Assembly: GCF_037991315.1 (NCBI RefSeq)
Contig: NZ_CP150300.1
Span: 1 to 64,000 of the forward strand
Source of the DNA: Paenibacillus sp. FSL H8-0079
GTDB taxonomy: Bacteria > Bacillota > Bacilli > Paenibacillales > Paenibacillaceae
DNA length: 64,000 nucleotides
Direction: 5' to 3'
Of the stretch, positions 17,051 through 26,127 are shown one piece after another. The first letter of the stretch is position 1. Each line of letters starts with the position of its first letter. The position numbers were made by a program, and so were the translations under genes. The notes under the pieces are model-generated. The model was not told where the DNA came from and ran no database searches. It worked only from the letters and a program-made list of their open reading frames with translations.

Positions 17051-17125
17051 TAGCAAGTTCTAAATCGCATGTTTCGTTTCGAATCTAGTTTTCAGAGAAC
17101 AACACTCTGAAATGTAAGCACCGCG

Positions 17126-17242
17126 TTTGGTGGCGATGGCGGAGGGGTTCCACACGTACCCATCCCGAACACGACCGTTAAGCCCTCTAGCGCCGATGGT
17201 ACTTGGACCGCAGGGTCCTGGGAGAGTAGGACGCCGCCAAGC
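17126..17242 (+). rRNA. rrf: 5S ribosomal RNA
   Basis: 117 nt starting TTTGGTGGCGATGGCGGAGG and ending GGACGCCGCCAAGC. The ends pair (TTTGGTGGCG with CGCCGCCAAGC). The conserved loop ACCCATCCCGAACACG is present. Confidence 0.96.
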
Positions 17243-17247
17243 AATTA

Positions 17248-17279
17248 ACCACTGCCGATGTAATTCGGTAGTGGTTTTT
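17248..17279 (+). terminator. rRNA operon terminator
   Basis: Perfect 11-bp stem ACCACTGCCGA (17248-17258) / TCGGTAGTGGT (17265-17275) followed by a T-run. Confidence 0.92.
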
Positions 17280-17454
17280 ATTTGTTTATATGGATTAAAT
17301 ATGGTAAGCGTAAGCTTTAACATGATCGTCAATTGAAGGTAACATTTTTGTTACGGATAACAGCGGCAAAACCAGTATAATAGGACTATGTTAAATATGC
17401 TAAAAGTGCCTGACCACAGAGCTGGAATGTGCAGCTGTGAAAAGGAGGGTGTGT

Positions 17455-17895
17455 GTGTTAAGTTGGCGGAGACTTGGACTACAATCATTTCTGTTGCTTT
17501 GTCTGACTGTTGTTCTGGCAGGATGCGGTGAAGCTTCAGGAGCTGTATGGACTTCATATGAAGGTGCGGTTAACGAGAAGAGTTTTCCGGTACCTAAAGT
17601 AGCGAATAAATCTGACCAGTCCGAAAACAATTCGGATATGGATTATGTACGATATACGCTGTCTGGTATTAGTGAAAGTACTAGCTTGCCTGAGGTATAT
17701 CTAGACGAGATTAAAAGCTGGGGTTGGACAGAGAGGCAAGCCAAGGGTACATCCAATGAATCCAGTACCTTGCGTGTATTTGCAAAGGAAGGACATACTG
17801 TGCATTTAGCAGTACATGATGGTTCCTTTACACTAATGGTTCCTAGAAATGATGCTACTCAAACGACAGTTAAATCATTGGCTGAAGACGATTGA
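17455..17895 (+). CDS. Small predicted lipoprotein, function unknown
   Basis: About 146 residues. The N-terminus is a lipoprotein signal: Arg residues, a hydrophobic core (LQSFLLLCLTVVL), then the lipobox LAGC near residue 24. After cleavage and lipidation it would sit on the outer face of the membrane. I do not recognise the mature part (about 120 residues, mixed alpha/beta, no cysteines seen). The GTG at 17455 follows AAAGGAGG by 7 bases; two other GTGs lie just upstream in frame. It has its own terminator and no operon partners. Confidence 0.75.
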   Translation: MLSWRRLGLQSFLLLCLTVVLAGCGEASGAVWTSYEGAVNEKSFPVPKVANKSDQSENNSDMDYVRYTLSGISESTSLPEVYLDEIKSWGWTERQAKGTSNESSTLRVFAKEGHTVHLAVHDGSFTLMVPRNDATQTTVKSLAEDD

Positions 17896-17952
17896 GCTGT
17901 TGCGGGTAAGGTTGAATATGATTAATTAACGCTGTGATGTTCCTTATATAGT

Positions 17953-17986
17953 AAAGCTCCCATGTAATTGATCGGGGGCTTTTTTG
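17953..17986 (+). terminator. Terminator after lipoprotein gene
   Basis: AAAGCTCCC (17953-17961) pairs with GGGGGCTTT (17974-17982, one G-U), followed by T residues. Confidence 0.75.
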
Positions 17987-17989
17987 TTA

Positions 17990-18567
17990 TTTCGTGAAGT
18001 AGGCTGTATTAGTGATAGGAGAAATGATCGCTCGAGTAAAGCACAGTAGAGGGCATAAGAGGTACAAAGGGAATAGAGCGAATGGAGTAGACCTTCTCGT
18101 ACACGGATAGACGGTATGTGTGCTTGAACTATCGGGGATTGCTGAGCTTTATATGTAGGGGTGTAGAAGAGTTTCTATAAAAGCATTGTGAGGTGATGAA
18201 TGACTGGTGGAAATGGCTTAACGAGAGAAAAGGGTATAGAGATGAGACTGAGTCAGAGATCGCTCAAGGCGTAAGTTCTACGAAACAAATGGGGTTATGA
18301 GATATGTAACAACAGGCGAAAAAGAGGAGAAGAATGGAGACTGGCGTGGGGATAACTCATTTAACTGTACCCATACTGTGGATAATGGATGAGAAGGGAA
18401 CAACAAATAAAGGTTATCCACAGTGGATAACCTTTATTTGAGGAAGTGAGGCTGAGTCAATTGGGCAATACGACGATCCTGTTTTGTATCAGAATATCCG
18501 AAGGGGCTCAGCCATTATGTATTACAGGTAAGTGATGTACATGTACTATTGAATGAATGAAGGGCAG
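17990..18567. other. Non-coding gap with DnaA-box palindrome
   Basis: About 580 bp without a convincing gene. It holds one very short SD-associated frame at 18196-18300 and, near its right end, DnaA boxes and a perfect 18-bp inverted repeat. Confidence 0.6.
18377..18440. repeat. Perfect 18-bp inverted repeat containing DnaA boxes
   Basis: Bases 18404-18421 and 18423-18440 are exact reverse complements around one central base. The arms contain TTATCCACA (18414-18422) and, on the other strand, TTATCCACT. A further perfect box (TGTGGATAA, minus strand) lies at 18377-18385. It could act as a DnaA-binding site or as a bidirectional hairpin terminator; only a short T-rich end (CCTTTATTTG) follows it. 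Confidence 0.7.
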
Positions 18568-19092
18568 TTATTGCAGATAGTATGAGACATCTTGTTCATT
18601 CAATTTGATGAGTCCATCTTTGCGCTCGCGGGAGAGGACCATTACAACATATAAGCGAGGACCCAGCAACCACAGATGCCAGAAGATCAGCGAGAGGGTG
18701 AAGGACAAGGGCGACCATATTAAACATACTGTAATGATACATAGTCCAATCCAGCTCATGTTTAGGTGTACCCGGACAAACATACGGAAGCTGAAATGCT
18801 GATCAGGGATATAACCTAACCAGGGCATACGCAGATTCCAGCGCCAGCGTTTGGCATAAGAGGTGCGGACCAGAAGTAATATGGTTCTGGCGATGACATA
18901 ATGAATCCAGATGGTGATCGGACCTGCCAGTACAAAAAAGAAGAGGCCAGTCCAGGAGAATGCAAGTAGATTGAATAAGAGCATGATGACCGGCAGACAC
19001 AGATAGCTATAAATGACACTACGGGCGATAGCCTTTTTTTTCAGAAGCCGGTATTGATAAAATGTTGCCTTATTCTCCGGTTCGGCGATCAT
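18568..19092 (-). CDS. Membrane protein, function unknown
   Basis: 174 residues with about four strongly hydrophobic segments (around residues 26-46, 47-75, 113-127 and 128-147), separated by a Trp/Arg-rich loop (KRWRWNLRMPWLGYIP). The ATG at 19092 lies 12 bases after AAGGAGG, slightly long but acceptable. I do not recognise the family. It is a single gene on the minus strand beside the DnaA-box palindrome; its own transcription would run toward that palindrome. Confidence 0.7.
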   Translation of the reverse strand: MIAEPENKATFYQYRLLKKKAIARSVIYSYLCLPVIMLLFNLLAFSWTGLFFFVLAGPITIWIHYVIARTILLLVRTSYAKRWRWNLRMPWLGYIPDQHFSFRMFVRVHLNMSWIGLCIITVCLIWSPLSFTLSLIFWHLWLLGPRLYVVMVLSRERKDGLIKLNEQDVSYYLQ

Positions 19093-19586
19093 ACGATTAT
19101 ATATCCTCCTTCGGATTCACGTTTGTGCGTGGTAGGTATTCGGTTCTTACACGTGTAAAAGGGAATGAATCATGTATGTATATATGAACCTTGTATCTTA
19201 CGCCATGACGATTGTACAAGATATTGAGATTCGACGGAGCTTATCTCAGTATACTCCCGAATGTACGGACTGTCAGGCTTTGATATCGTTATCATGTATT
19301 ATATATCGGCTGAGATTCCAAGTTTTTTTAAGGAAATTAAATATAAGTTTGAGTCAGACCAAGGAATACGTGATTTAGAGGGCAATGCGATGGAATGCAG
19401 GGTAATTGTGTAGACATAAGCAGGTGAATGCTCTTGTAGGAAGAATGAATGTATTTTTCGGTACAGACACCCAAGAGGGGGTGGGCGAATATATATATTT
19501 TATAGAAAGAAAGCACTATGAAAATGTTTAAAATAATAGAAACTGTGCAATACTGATAGTAAACGTAAAACAAGGTGGGATGGTTC
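19093..19586. other. Gap between membrane-protein gene and gin
   Basis: 494 bp. A 68-codon frame at 19172-19378 has no SD and no recognisable sequence. I see no structured RNA and no promoter that I can assign with confidence. Confidence 0.5.
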
Positions 19587-19772
19587 ATGGAAGAACATGC
19601 CGAACACACATGTATTATCTGCGAGCAAAGAAAAAGAGAAGGCATTTTTATTGTATCTGAATTCATATGTGACACTTGTGAAGCAGAAATGGTTCATACC
19701 GATGCGCAGGATGCCAAGTACAATTATTTTATCAATCAGATGAAACAGATTTGGGTACAAAAGAACGCATAA
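19587..19772 (+). CDS. gin: Sigma factor inhibitor Gin (CsfB)
   Basis: A 61-residue zinc-binding protein with two CxxC pairs: CIIC near residues 9-12 and CDTC near 28-31. Length and pattern match B. subtilis CsfB/Gin, an anti-sigma factor that holds sigma-G (and sigma-E) inactive at the wrong time in sporulation. ATG 19587 follows AAGGTGGGA; a GTG at 19575 lies inside that SD. The position shortly upstream of yaaO and tmk matches csfB in B. subtilis. No clear sigma-F or sigma-G promoter could be assigned by eye. Confidence 0.85.
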   Translation: MEEHAEHTCIICEQRKREGIFIVSEFICDTCEAEMVHTDAQDAKYNYFINQMKQIWVQKNA

Positions 19773-19832
19773 TCAATGTTGCTATAGAAGTAGAAGCTAA
19801 ACATCGCATTGCAACGATGCTGATGTGTATAG

Positions 19833-19852
19833 AGGCCCAATGGGCCTTTTTC
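19833..19852 (+). terminator. Terminator after gin
   Basis: AGGCCC (19833-19838), a 3-nt loop, GGGCCT (19842-19847) and a T-run. Confidence 0.8.
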
Positions 19853-20028
19853 TGTTTTTAAGAGGAGAGATTGTCTTGTCTGCCATGCAAGGAAGGCGTA
19901 TGCTGATATAATGATATAGGAAATTTGCAGTAACGCGTGTGAAGATGGGGAAGAAGGGCGTTGCATAGATTAGGATGCATTTTGGAACGCATCGGGAGCA
20001 CATAATATATGTACAGGATGGTTACTTC

Positions 20029-21855
20029 ATGGATCATAAAAATAAAGCAAGTAGAGCCCCTTTATATGAAGCGTTGCTTACGTATCGTGATTCGAAGCAG
20101 CGTTCTTTTCATGTGCCTGGGCATAAGAATGGACAAGCTTACCGACAGTTGGTGGAAGAAGCAGAAGCGGAACAATCTCCTGTTAAGGATAACGTTAATG
20201 AGGAATACCAGCAAAACGGAGAGACTCAGAGGGATGCAGGAAAAAATGCTACCCATAGGGTAGAGCGTTTCAGTTCGGTGGATGAACATGGGACTGATCT
20301 GGAGAGCGGGAAACGTTTTGGTCACGATGAGGATCTTTCGGAAATAGAACTGGTACCGGTACGTTCATTTCTCGAAATGATGGAGATGGATGTTACGGAG
20401 ATTACGGGCACCGACGATTTGCATCATCCTGAAGGTGTGATCCAGGAAGCGCAGGAGCTTGCGGCAGATTGTTTTGGTGCTGAGGAGAGTTTCTTTCTTG
20501 TGGGAGGCAGTACGGCGGGTAATCTTTCTCTATTGCTAACCGTGTGCGCTGAGCCGAACAGTATTGTACTGGTACAGCGGAATGTACACAAATCCGTTAT
20601 TCACGGTTTAATGCTAGCAGGCGCAAGAGCTGTATTTCTGGAGCCGTGGATTGATCCTAAGTCTGGACTTGCGGTCATGCCGTCGGTGGAGACGGTTCAG
20701 ACTGCTGTCCAGTCCTATCCTGAGGCAAAGGGTGTACTAGTTACTTTGCCTAATTATTACGGCATGGGCGCAGATCTGAAGCCCATAGCCGAGGTATGCC
20801 ACCACGCTGGCATGCCATTGCTCGTGGATGAAGCGCATGGCGCGCATTTTGGGCAGCATCCGGAGCTGCCTGTCTCTGCACTGTCATGCGGAGCAGACGG
20901 TGTCGTGCAGTCGACGCATAAGATGCTGACGGCCTTCACCATGGGTGCCATGCTACACATTCAGGGACCACGGTTAAACCGGTCCCTGTTAAGGCAGCGT
21001 CTGGCCATGGTGCAAAGCTCAAGCCCATCATACCCTGTGATGGCTTCGCTCGATCTGGCGCGCCGCCTGCTGCATGTGCAGGGCGCGAACACATTCACGG
21101 CGGGGCTCGCCGCCGTGAATGCCTTTAAGCGCGGCCTCGCGGAGCTGCCGCGCTTTCAGTTGCTGCAGCCTGCACAGCCGCTGCAGCAAGAACCGCCAGC
21201 CGGAACAGCGAAGCCGGCTGGCATACCCGTGTCCGCTGCGCAGCAGACACGGGAGGATCTGACCGCGGCGGCGATGCCATCTGCCGCGGGGTATACCGCT
21301 CAGGACCCATTCAAGGCCGTCATCTATGACGGCGCAGGGGTGCTGAGCGGTTATGGGCTACAGCAGCAGCTGGAAGCATGCGGCTGTGTGCCTGAGATGA
21401 GCGACGAACGGTACGTCGTCTTGCTCTTCAGCCTGGGCTCAACGGTGCAAGATGCTCAGCACCTGTTGCAGGCTTTACACCACATCAGCTCTGCCAATGG
21501 GCATGAGCTGATTCAATCCAATGCAGAGCCATCGCAACAGATTGCGAAAGTTTCCGCCCATTATATTTCCACGTGGAACAATTTACAAGAAATCACTCGC
21601 TACTCGGAACCGATCTCCTTTACACTGCAACCGATTGCGGAGACGGATACGATCAATGTCCCGATAGAAGGAAGTGCGGGCAGACAATCAGCCGAGATGG
21701 TAGTTCCGTATCCTCCAGGGATTCCGCTTGTATATCCTGGTGAACGCCTAAGTTCATCGATGGTGGCTCGTATACAACTCCTGCGGGATGAAGGAGCAAA
21801 GTTTCATGGGGTATCAGATGCATCTCTACAGTCATTAAAGGTCATGAAGGATTAA
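20029..21855 (+). CDS. yaaO: Orn/Lys/Arg decarboxylase-family PLP enzyme (YaaO-type)
   Basis: Fold-type I PLP decarboxylase of about 608 residues. Family signatures are SFHVPGHKNG near residue 24, GTDDLHHPEG near 130, DEAHGAHFG near 268, and STHKM with the PLP lysine near 297. B. subtilis YaaO is about 480 residues; this one is longer because of two insertions. One is acidic and lies between FHVPGHKNG and GTDDLHHPEG (about 45-120). The other is Ala/Gln/Pro-rich, about residues 375-425. DNA of the second stretch is locally very GC-rich. ATG 20029 matches the YaaO N-terminus; an in-frame ATG at 19975 is possible. The substrate (arginine, lysine or ornithine) cannot be told from sequence. Confidence 0.87.
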   Translation: MDHKNKASRAPLYEALLTYRDSKQRSFHVPGHKNGQAYRQLVEEAEAEQSPVKDNVNEEYQQNGETQRDAGKNATHRVERFSSVDEHGTDLESGKRFGHDEDLSEIELVPVRSFLEMMEMDVTEITGTDDLHHPEGVIQEAQELAADCFGAEESFFLVGGSTAGNLSLLLTVCAEPNSIVLVQRNVHKSVIHGLMLAGARAVFLEPWIDPKSGLAVMPSVETVQTAVQSYPEAKGVLVTLPNYYGMGADLKPIAEVCHHAGMPLLVDEAHGAHFGQHPELPVSALSCGADGVVQSTHKMLTAFTMGAMLHIQGPRLNRSLLRQRLAMVQSSSPSYPVMASLDLARRLLHVQGANTFTAGLAAVNAFKRGLAELPRFQLLQPAQPLQQEPPAGTAKPAGIPVSAAQQTREDLTAAAMPSAAGYTAQDPFKAVIYDGAGVLSGYGLQQQLEACGCVPEMSDERYVVLLFSLGSTVQDAQHLLQALHHISSANGHELIQSNAEPSQQIAKVSAHYISTWNNLQEITRYSEPISFTLQPIAETDTINVPIEGSAGRQSAEMVVPYPPGIPLVYPGERLSSSMVARIQLLRDEGAKFHGVSDASLQSLKVMKD

Positions 21856-21927
21856 AAGATACACATGAAAATCTGAATTGCATTCGCCAATAGGTATTCT
21901 ATATAACCAATACGGATAGCAATACCT

Positions 21928-21952
21928 GACCCTACATATGTGAGGGTCTCTT
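21928..21952 (+). terminator. Possible weak terminator after yaaO
   Basis: GACCCT (21928-21933) and AGGGTC (21943-21948) form a 6-bp stem, followed only by TCTT. Confidence 0.4.
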
Positions 21953-22013
21953 GGTCATTAATCCACTTGCTAAGTTCACTTATATAGATAGACATAAGAA
22001 AGAAGGGAACACT

Positions 22014-22442
22014 TTGGGTATTCCGCTAAAAAAATATACAGGAATAGTCCTGCAAGTTTTGTTGATGTACGGTTTTTATTGGATAGGAAACTTGATTCAA
22101 GGTCTATTAAATTTGCCGTTAACAGGTAGTATTGTGGGCATGCTGATATTGTTTATTGCCATTCAACTGGGATGGATCAAAATGAGCTGGGGAGAAGATG
22201 GGTCAACGTGGCTTCAATCACATCTGCAATTATTGTTCATCCCACCGACTGTGGGTATTATTAATCATTTTGATTTTTTTAGAGCCAACACCTTGTTATT
22301 GGTCCTGGGTTTGATCATTAGCACATTAATAACATGTCTGATATCTGCCAAATTGAGTGAGTGGCTCATGACATGGAGATCGTCTCATGCAGGTAAAAAG
22401 GAGGCGATCACTTGTCAGCATTCATCCTCGGAATTGGAATGA
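22014..22442 (+). CDS. lrgA: CidA/LrgA-family holin-like membrane protein
   Basis: About 142 residues with four hydrophobic segments and the LrgA/CidA signature (LPLTGSIVGMLILFI, then a stretch ending LLFIPPTVGIINHFD). In Staphylococcus and Bacillus the family works with LrgB/CidB in murein hydrolase export, overflow metabolism or pyruvate transport; which applies here is unknown. I chose TTG 22014 after GAAGGG; the frame is open upstream to 21951 but without an SD. It overlaps lrgB by 31 bp, so the two are translationally linked. Confidence 0.82.
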   Translation: MGIPLKKYTGIVLQVLLMYGFYWIGNLIQGLLNLPLTGSIVGMLILFIAIQLGWIKMSWGEDGSTWLQSHLQLLFIPPTVGIINHFDFFRANTLLLVLGLIISTLITCLISAKLSEWLMTWRSSHAGKKEAITCQHSSSELE

Positions 22443-23104
22443 TCGCGTTAACCATCGCTGTATATATTCCAGCCACTCGTCTATATAAAAGACTGAAATG
22501 GCCGATACTTATGCCTGTACTCACAACGACTGCCATACTGATCCTGATCTTGGTGCTTTCCGGTATAAAGCTGGATACCTACATGCTAGGTGGAAAATGG
22601 ATACAGGAGCTTTTGGGCCCAGCAGTCGTATCGCTCGCTTTTCCCTTGTCCAGACATCTACATGTGCTGAAGCAAAATATCATTCCAATTGTGGGCGGAA
22701 CGATCGGAGGCAGTATTACAGGTATCGCCACAGGGGCTTTAATCGCCATTCTGCTAGGGTATCCTAAAGAGATGGTCATCGCTTTATTGCCAAAATCCGT
22801 GACAACTCCTGTAGCTATTCAAATTGCAGATCAGGTCGGAGGGAATGCCTCATTTACATCGCTGTTTGTGATGATTGCAGGTTTCTCAGGGATATTACTA
22901 GGGCCGATGCTGTTGAAATGGGCCAAGGTTCGTAGTGAACATGCCTATGGAATCGGACTGGGTTCAGCATCTCATGCCCTCGGCATGGCAAGGTCTTTCG
23001 AATATGGAGAGAATGCGGTAGCCCTCAGCTCGGTATCCATGATTGTCAGTGCCATTGCTGGATCCATCATGCTTCCGTTATGGGTATGGATCATCTACGG
23101 TTGA
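22412..23104 (+). CDS. lrgB: LrgB/CidB-family membrane protein
   Basis: 230 residues with several hydrophobic segments. It has the LrgB family core: LLPKSVTTPVAIQIADQVGG near 125-145 and GLGSASHALGMARSFEYGE near 185-205. TTG 22412 follows a strong AAAGGAGG. It is the partner of the upstream LrgA/CidA-type gene. The pair sits between yaaO and tmk, a place where B. subtilis has no such genes, so it is a lineage-specific insertion or rearrangement. Confidence 0.9.
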   Translation: MSAFILGIGMIALTIAVYIPATRLYKRLKWPILMPVLTTTAILILILVLSGIKLDTYMLGGKWIQELLGPAVVSLAFPLSRHLHVLKQNIIPIVGGTIGGSITGIATGALIAILLGYPKEMVIALLPKSVTTPVAIQIADQVGGNASFTSLFVMIAGFSGILLGPMLLKWAKVRSEHAYGIGLGSASHALGMARSFEYGENAVALSSVSMIVSAIAGSIMLPLWVWIIYG

Positions 23105-23320
23105 ACGTTTACTTTGTTGTTCACCTTGGAGTAACTGCCGACCTATAGTATTATAGAAAGAAAACAAGCATGTATTATTTTTGTATTATTAATACGTACT
23201 GGTGTAGCTGTTGCTATACACCTCTGGGCGGGGGATATCATATCCTGTAGCAAGAGGGTCTAAACATATGTGTTACGGTAGCAATAGATGCAATTATCGA
23301 CATAGAAAGCAGGGAAGCAT

Positions 23321-23968
23321 ATGCAGGGCAGAGGTAAATTCATTACGCTGGAAGGGGGAGAGGGTTCCGGTAAAACAACGATGATCGGTAGAGTAGGTTC
23401 TTATTTTGAAGAACGGGGTATACCTTACGTAGTTACGCGAGAGCCTGGCGGAATTGAGATTGCGGAAAAAATACGTTCCATTATCCTGGACCCTCTTCAT
23501 ACGGCAATGGATGCTCGAACCGAAGCGCTATTGTATGCAGCCGCACGTAGTCAGCATCTGGCGGAGAAGGTAGAGCCTGCACTGAAAGCTGGAAAAGCAG
23601 TCATCTGTGACCGATTTGTCGATAGCAGTCTGGTCTATCAAGGATACGCCCGTGGACTCGGGATAGAGAATGTATGGACCATTAATCGCTTTGCAATTGG
23701 TGATCTCATGCCGGATGTGACCTTATATCTGGACATCGAGCCCGAAGTGGGGCTTGCCCGGATTGACGCTCATGATGGCCGCGAAGTGAACCGTCTGGAT
23801 CTGGAAAATCTGGAGTTTCATCGTAAAGTGCGAGAGGGTTACTTCCTATTAAAAGAGCAGTTCCCGGAACGAATCAGAGTTATCGATGCTTCCATGAAGC
23901 AGGAGGCTGTCTTGGCAGCAATGATTTTGTCGCTGGAGACAGGGATTTTGAAGGATTTTGACGAGTAA
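23321..23968 (+). CDS. tmk: Thymidylate kinase
   Basis: Phosphorylates dTMP to dTDP. 215 residues, with the P-loop GGEGSGKT at about 12-19 ([16 protein letters not shown]), TREPGG near 41-46 and [18 protein letters not shown] near 97, the dTMP-binding and LID region. The ATG has an upstream AGGGAAGC as a moderate SD. It starts a co-directional set with darA, yaaR, holB, ricT and yabA, as in B. subtilis. Confidence 0.97.
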   Translation: MQGRGKFITLEGGEGSGKTTMIGRVGSYFEERGIPYVVTREPGGIEIAEKIRSIILDPLHTAMDARTEALLYAAARSQHLAEKVEPALKAGKAVICDRFVDSSLVYQGYARGLGIENVWTINRFAIGDLMPDVTLYLDIEPEVGLARIDAHDGREVNRLDLENLEFHRKVREGYFLLKEQFPERIRVIDASMKQEAVLAAMILSLETGILKDFDE

Positions 23969-24014
23969 TTGTCTAATATATAGACAGGGCATTTGATAAA
24001 GGTGCTTATTCTGA

Positions 24015-24359
<345 letters not shown>

Positions 24360-24702
24360 TTAAACCTTTTGCATGGATCCCATGAGGGTCTTTAATTATC
24401 GATAGCATGTTGGAAACGATGAATGCAAGAAGATTTATACAGAGTTCGTACGTGATGCTGATGGAACGCCTTTCTTGATCAGAAGAATTGGCACACTTTT
24501 CCCGGATGAACATTTCCTAGCTGGGGAATGCTCATCCGGAAAGAAGTTGACTACAAACAAAAAAGACCTTGATGGTGATGTGTATCTACCATTATATATA
24601 GAGTGTGACCAGCATATATAAAAGCCTCATCCTCACGCACAGGCGCAACGCGCACTGTGCTGATGGGCGATTGGCCAACTATGATAGAAAGCGGGCGTAT
24701 CC
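24360..24702. other. darA-yaaR spacer with unexplained hairpin
   Basis: 343 bp, unusual because darA and yaaR are otherwise close in this family of operons. It holds a hairpin of 8 + 7 bp (24502-24539) and a stop-to-stop frame of about 57 codons on the plus strand (about 24407-24620) that lacks a standard start. I can assign neither. Confidence 0.55.
24502..24539. repeat. Imperfect stem-loop, role unknown
   Basis: CCGGATGA (24502-24509) pairs with TCATCCGG (24532-24539). After one A-C mismatch, CATTTCC (24511-24517) pairs with GGGAATG (24524-24530), leaving a 6-nt loop. Neither strand has a T-run after the stem, so it is not an ordinary terminator. Confidence 0.65.
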
Positions 24703-25146
24703 ATGAAAATCAATCCTGGATTCAGACCGATTCAGAGCGGGATCAGTTCTACTGATTCAGGTTCCAAACCGGTTCAATCCAAAAATTTCTCTGATATGAT
24801 GAACCACCAGGGGGAACGAGCCTCACAAGCTGAACTGAATCGCCGGTTTAGTGAAATCCAGCTTCAGGGCGATCGCTTGGCACGTTCCATGACGATTCGT
24901 GAACTGAAGGCGTATAAGCAACTTGTTAAAAGGTTCCTGGAAGAGACCGTTCGTCGCGGTGTATCCATGAAAGAGACAAGGGGTTGGGATCGTCGTGGCA
25001 GAGGCAAGCGGTACAAGCTGATTGATGAAATTGACTCCGCTCTGTTATCCATGGCTGATGAACTGCTGGATACAGAAGAAGGAAAAATCTCTCTATTACA
25101 ACAAGTAGGCGAAATTCGGGGGATGCTTATTAATTTAAGCTTCTGA
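24703..25146 (+). CDS. yaaR: YaaR family protein (DUF327)
   Basis: 147 residues, mostly alpha-helical and charged after a disordered N-terminus of about 45 residues. Family features are MTIRELKAYKQLVKRFLEETV near 65-85 and RGRGKRYKLIDEIDSALL near 97-115. It was identified from these segments and from its position before holB. Function is unknown in the family. It ends 9 bp before holB, with which it is probably cotranscribed. Confidence 0.85.
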   Translation: MKINPGFRPIQSGISSTDSGSKPVQSKNFSDMMNHQGERASQAELNRRFSEIQLQGDRLARSMTIRELKAYKQLVKRFLEETVRRGVSMKETRGWDRRGRGKRYKLIDEIDSALLSMADELLDTEEGKISLLQQVGEIRGMLINLSF

Positions 25147-25155
25147 GGAGGAAGT

Positions 25156-26127
25156 ATGTCCTTTCAACAAATTATGGGTCAACAAGCGGCCAAGCAAATG
25201 TTACAGAGCAGTTTGAGACGTCAGGCCATAAGCCATGCGTATTTGTTTAGCGGGCCATCCGGAAGCGGGCAACGGAAGACAGCAATTACCTTTGCCAAAG
25301 CAATATTCTGTACAGAGCTTGAAGATGACGCGTGCGGGCAGTGTCTTGAATGTCGTAAGGTGGAACATGGTAATCATCCGGATCTAACCATGCTTGCACC
25401 AGATGGAAACAACATTAAAATAGATCAAATCCGGGATCTGCAGCGTATCTTTTCATATCGATCTGAGGCAGGCCATCCCAAAGTATATATTATAGAACAA
25501 GCCGAGAAAATGACGGTGCAGGCAGCGAACAGTCTGCTGAAATTTCTGGAGGAACCGCAGGTTCCTGCAGTCGGCATCCTGATTACTGATAATGGACAGG
25601 CTATGTTGCCTACGATTCGTTCACGCTCCCAATTGGTGCCGTTCAGTGCACTGAATCCGGAGGAGATGTTACAATCTCTGATTGAGGAAGGGCACCCTGC
25701 CAATCTGGCTCGCTCTGCCGTCCATTTAGCGTCAGGATTGGAAGCATGTAGAGAAATTCTCCAGCAGAATTGGTTTGCAGAAATTAGAAACGTAATGTTA
25801 CAATTAGGGAAGGAGTCCCTGGGTAGAGGAAGTACATCATTGATCTCTGCACAGCAGAAGCTTTTTAAAACCGGACTCTCTGAACACCTGGACATGCTAC
25901 TCAGTTTGTTCCATCTATGGTTTAGGGACATGCTGTATGTTCAGTACGATAGGCATGAACATATCGTTTTTATAGATCAGTTAGACATGCTATCTCAGTT
26001 GGCACATACCCGCAGCACAGAGCAGTGGGTCTCCTATATGGATATGGCCGCAGCATGCAGAAAAAAATTGCGTTTCAACGTCAATGGCCAGCTTTGTCTG
26101 GAGCAATTTTTGATCGGTTTGGCATAA
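25156..26127 (+). CDS. holB: DNA polymerase III delta-prime subunit
   Basis: Clamp-loader subunit, 323 residues. The P-loop-like FSGPSGSGQRKT is at about 31-42. A four-cysteine zinc site (Cys52, 60, 63, 66) is followed by HPDL. The AAA+ segment continues with VYIIEQAEKMTVQAANSLLKFLEEP near 110-135. The P-loop has Gln-Arg before Lys-Thr, in keeping with delta-prime being a poor ATPase. It lies in the tmk-yabA replication group. Confidence 0.94.
   Translation: MSFQQIMGQQAAKQMLQSSLRRQAISHAYLFSGPSGSGQRKTAITFAKAIFCTELEDDACGQCLECRKVEHGNHPDLTMLAPDGNNIKIDQIRDLQRIFSYRSEAGHPKVYIIEQAEKMTVQAANSLLKFLEEPQVPAVGILITDNGQAMLPTIRSRSQLVPFSALNPEEMLQSLIEEGHPANLARSAVHLASGLEACREILQQNWFAEIRNVMLQLGKESLGRGSTSLISAQQKLFKTGLSEHLDMLLSLFHLWFRDMLYVQYDRHEHIVFIDQLDMLSQLAHTRSTEQWVSYMDMAAACRKKLRFNVNGQLCLEQFLIGLA

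Noticed and set aside
19172..19378. 68-codon plus-strand frame before gin
   Set aside because: No SD, no recognisable protein, irregular composition; treated as chance.
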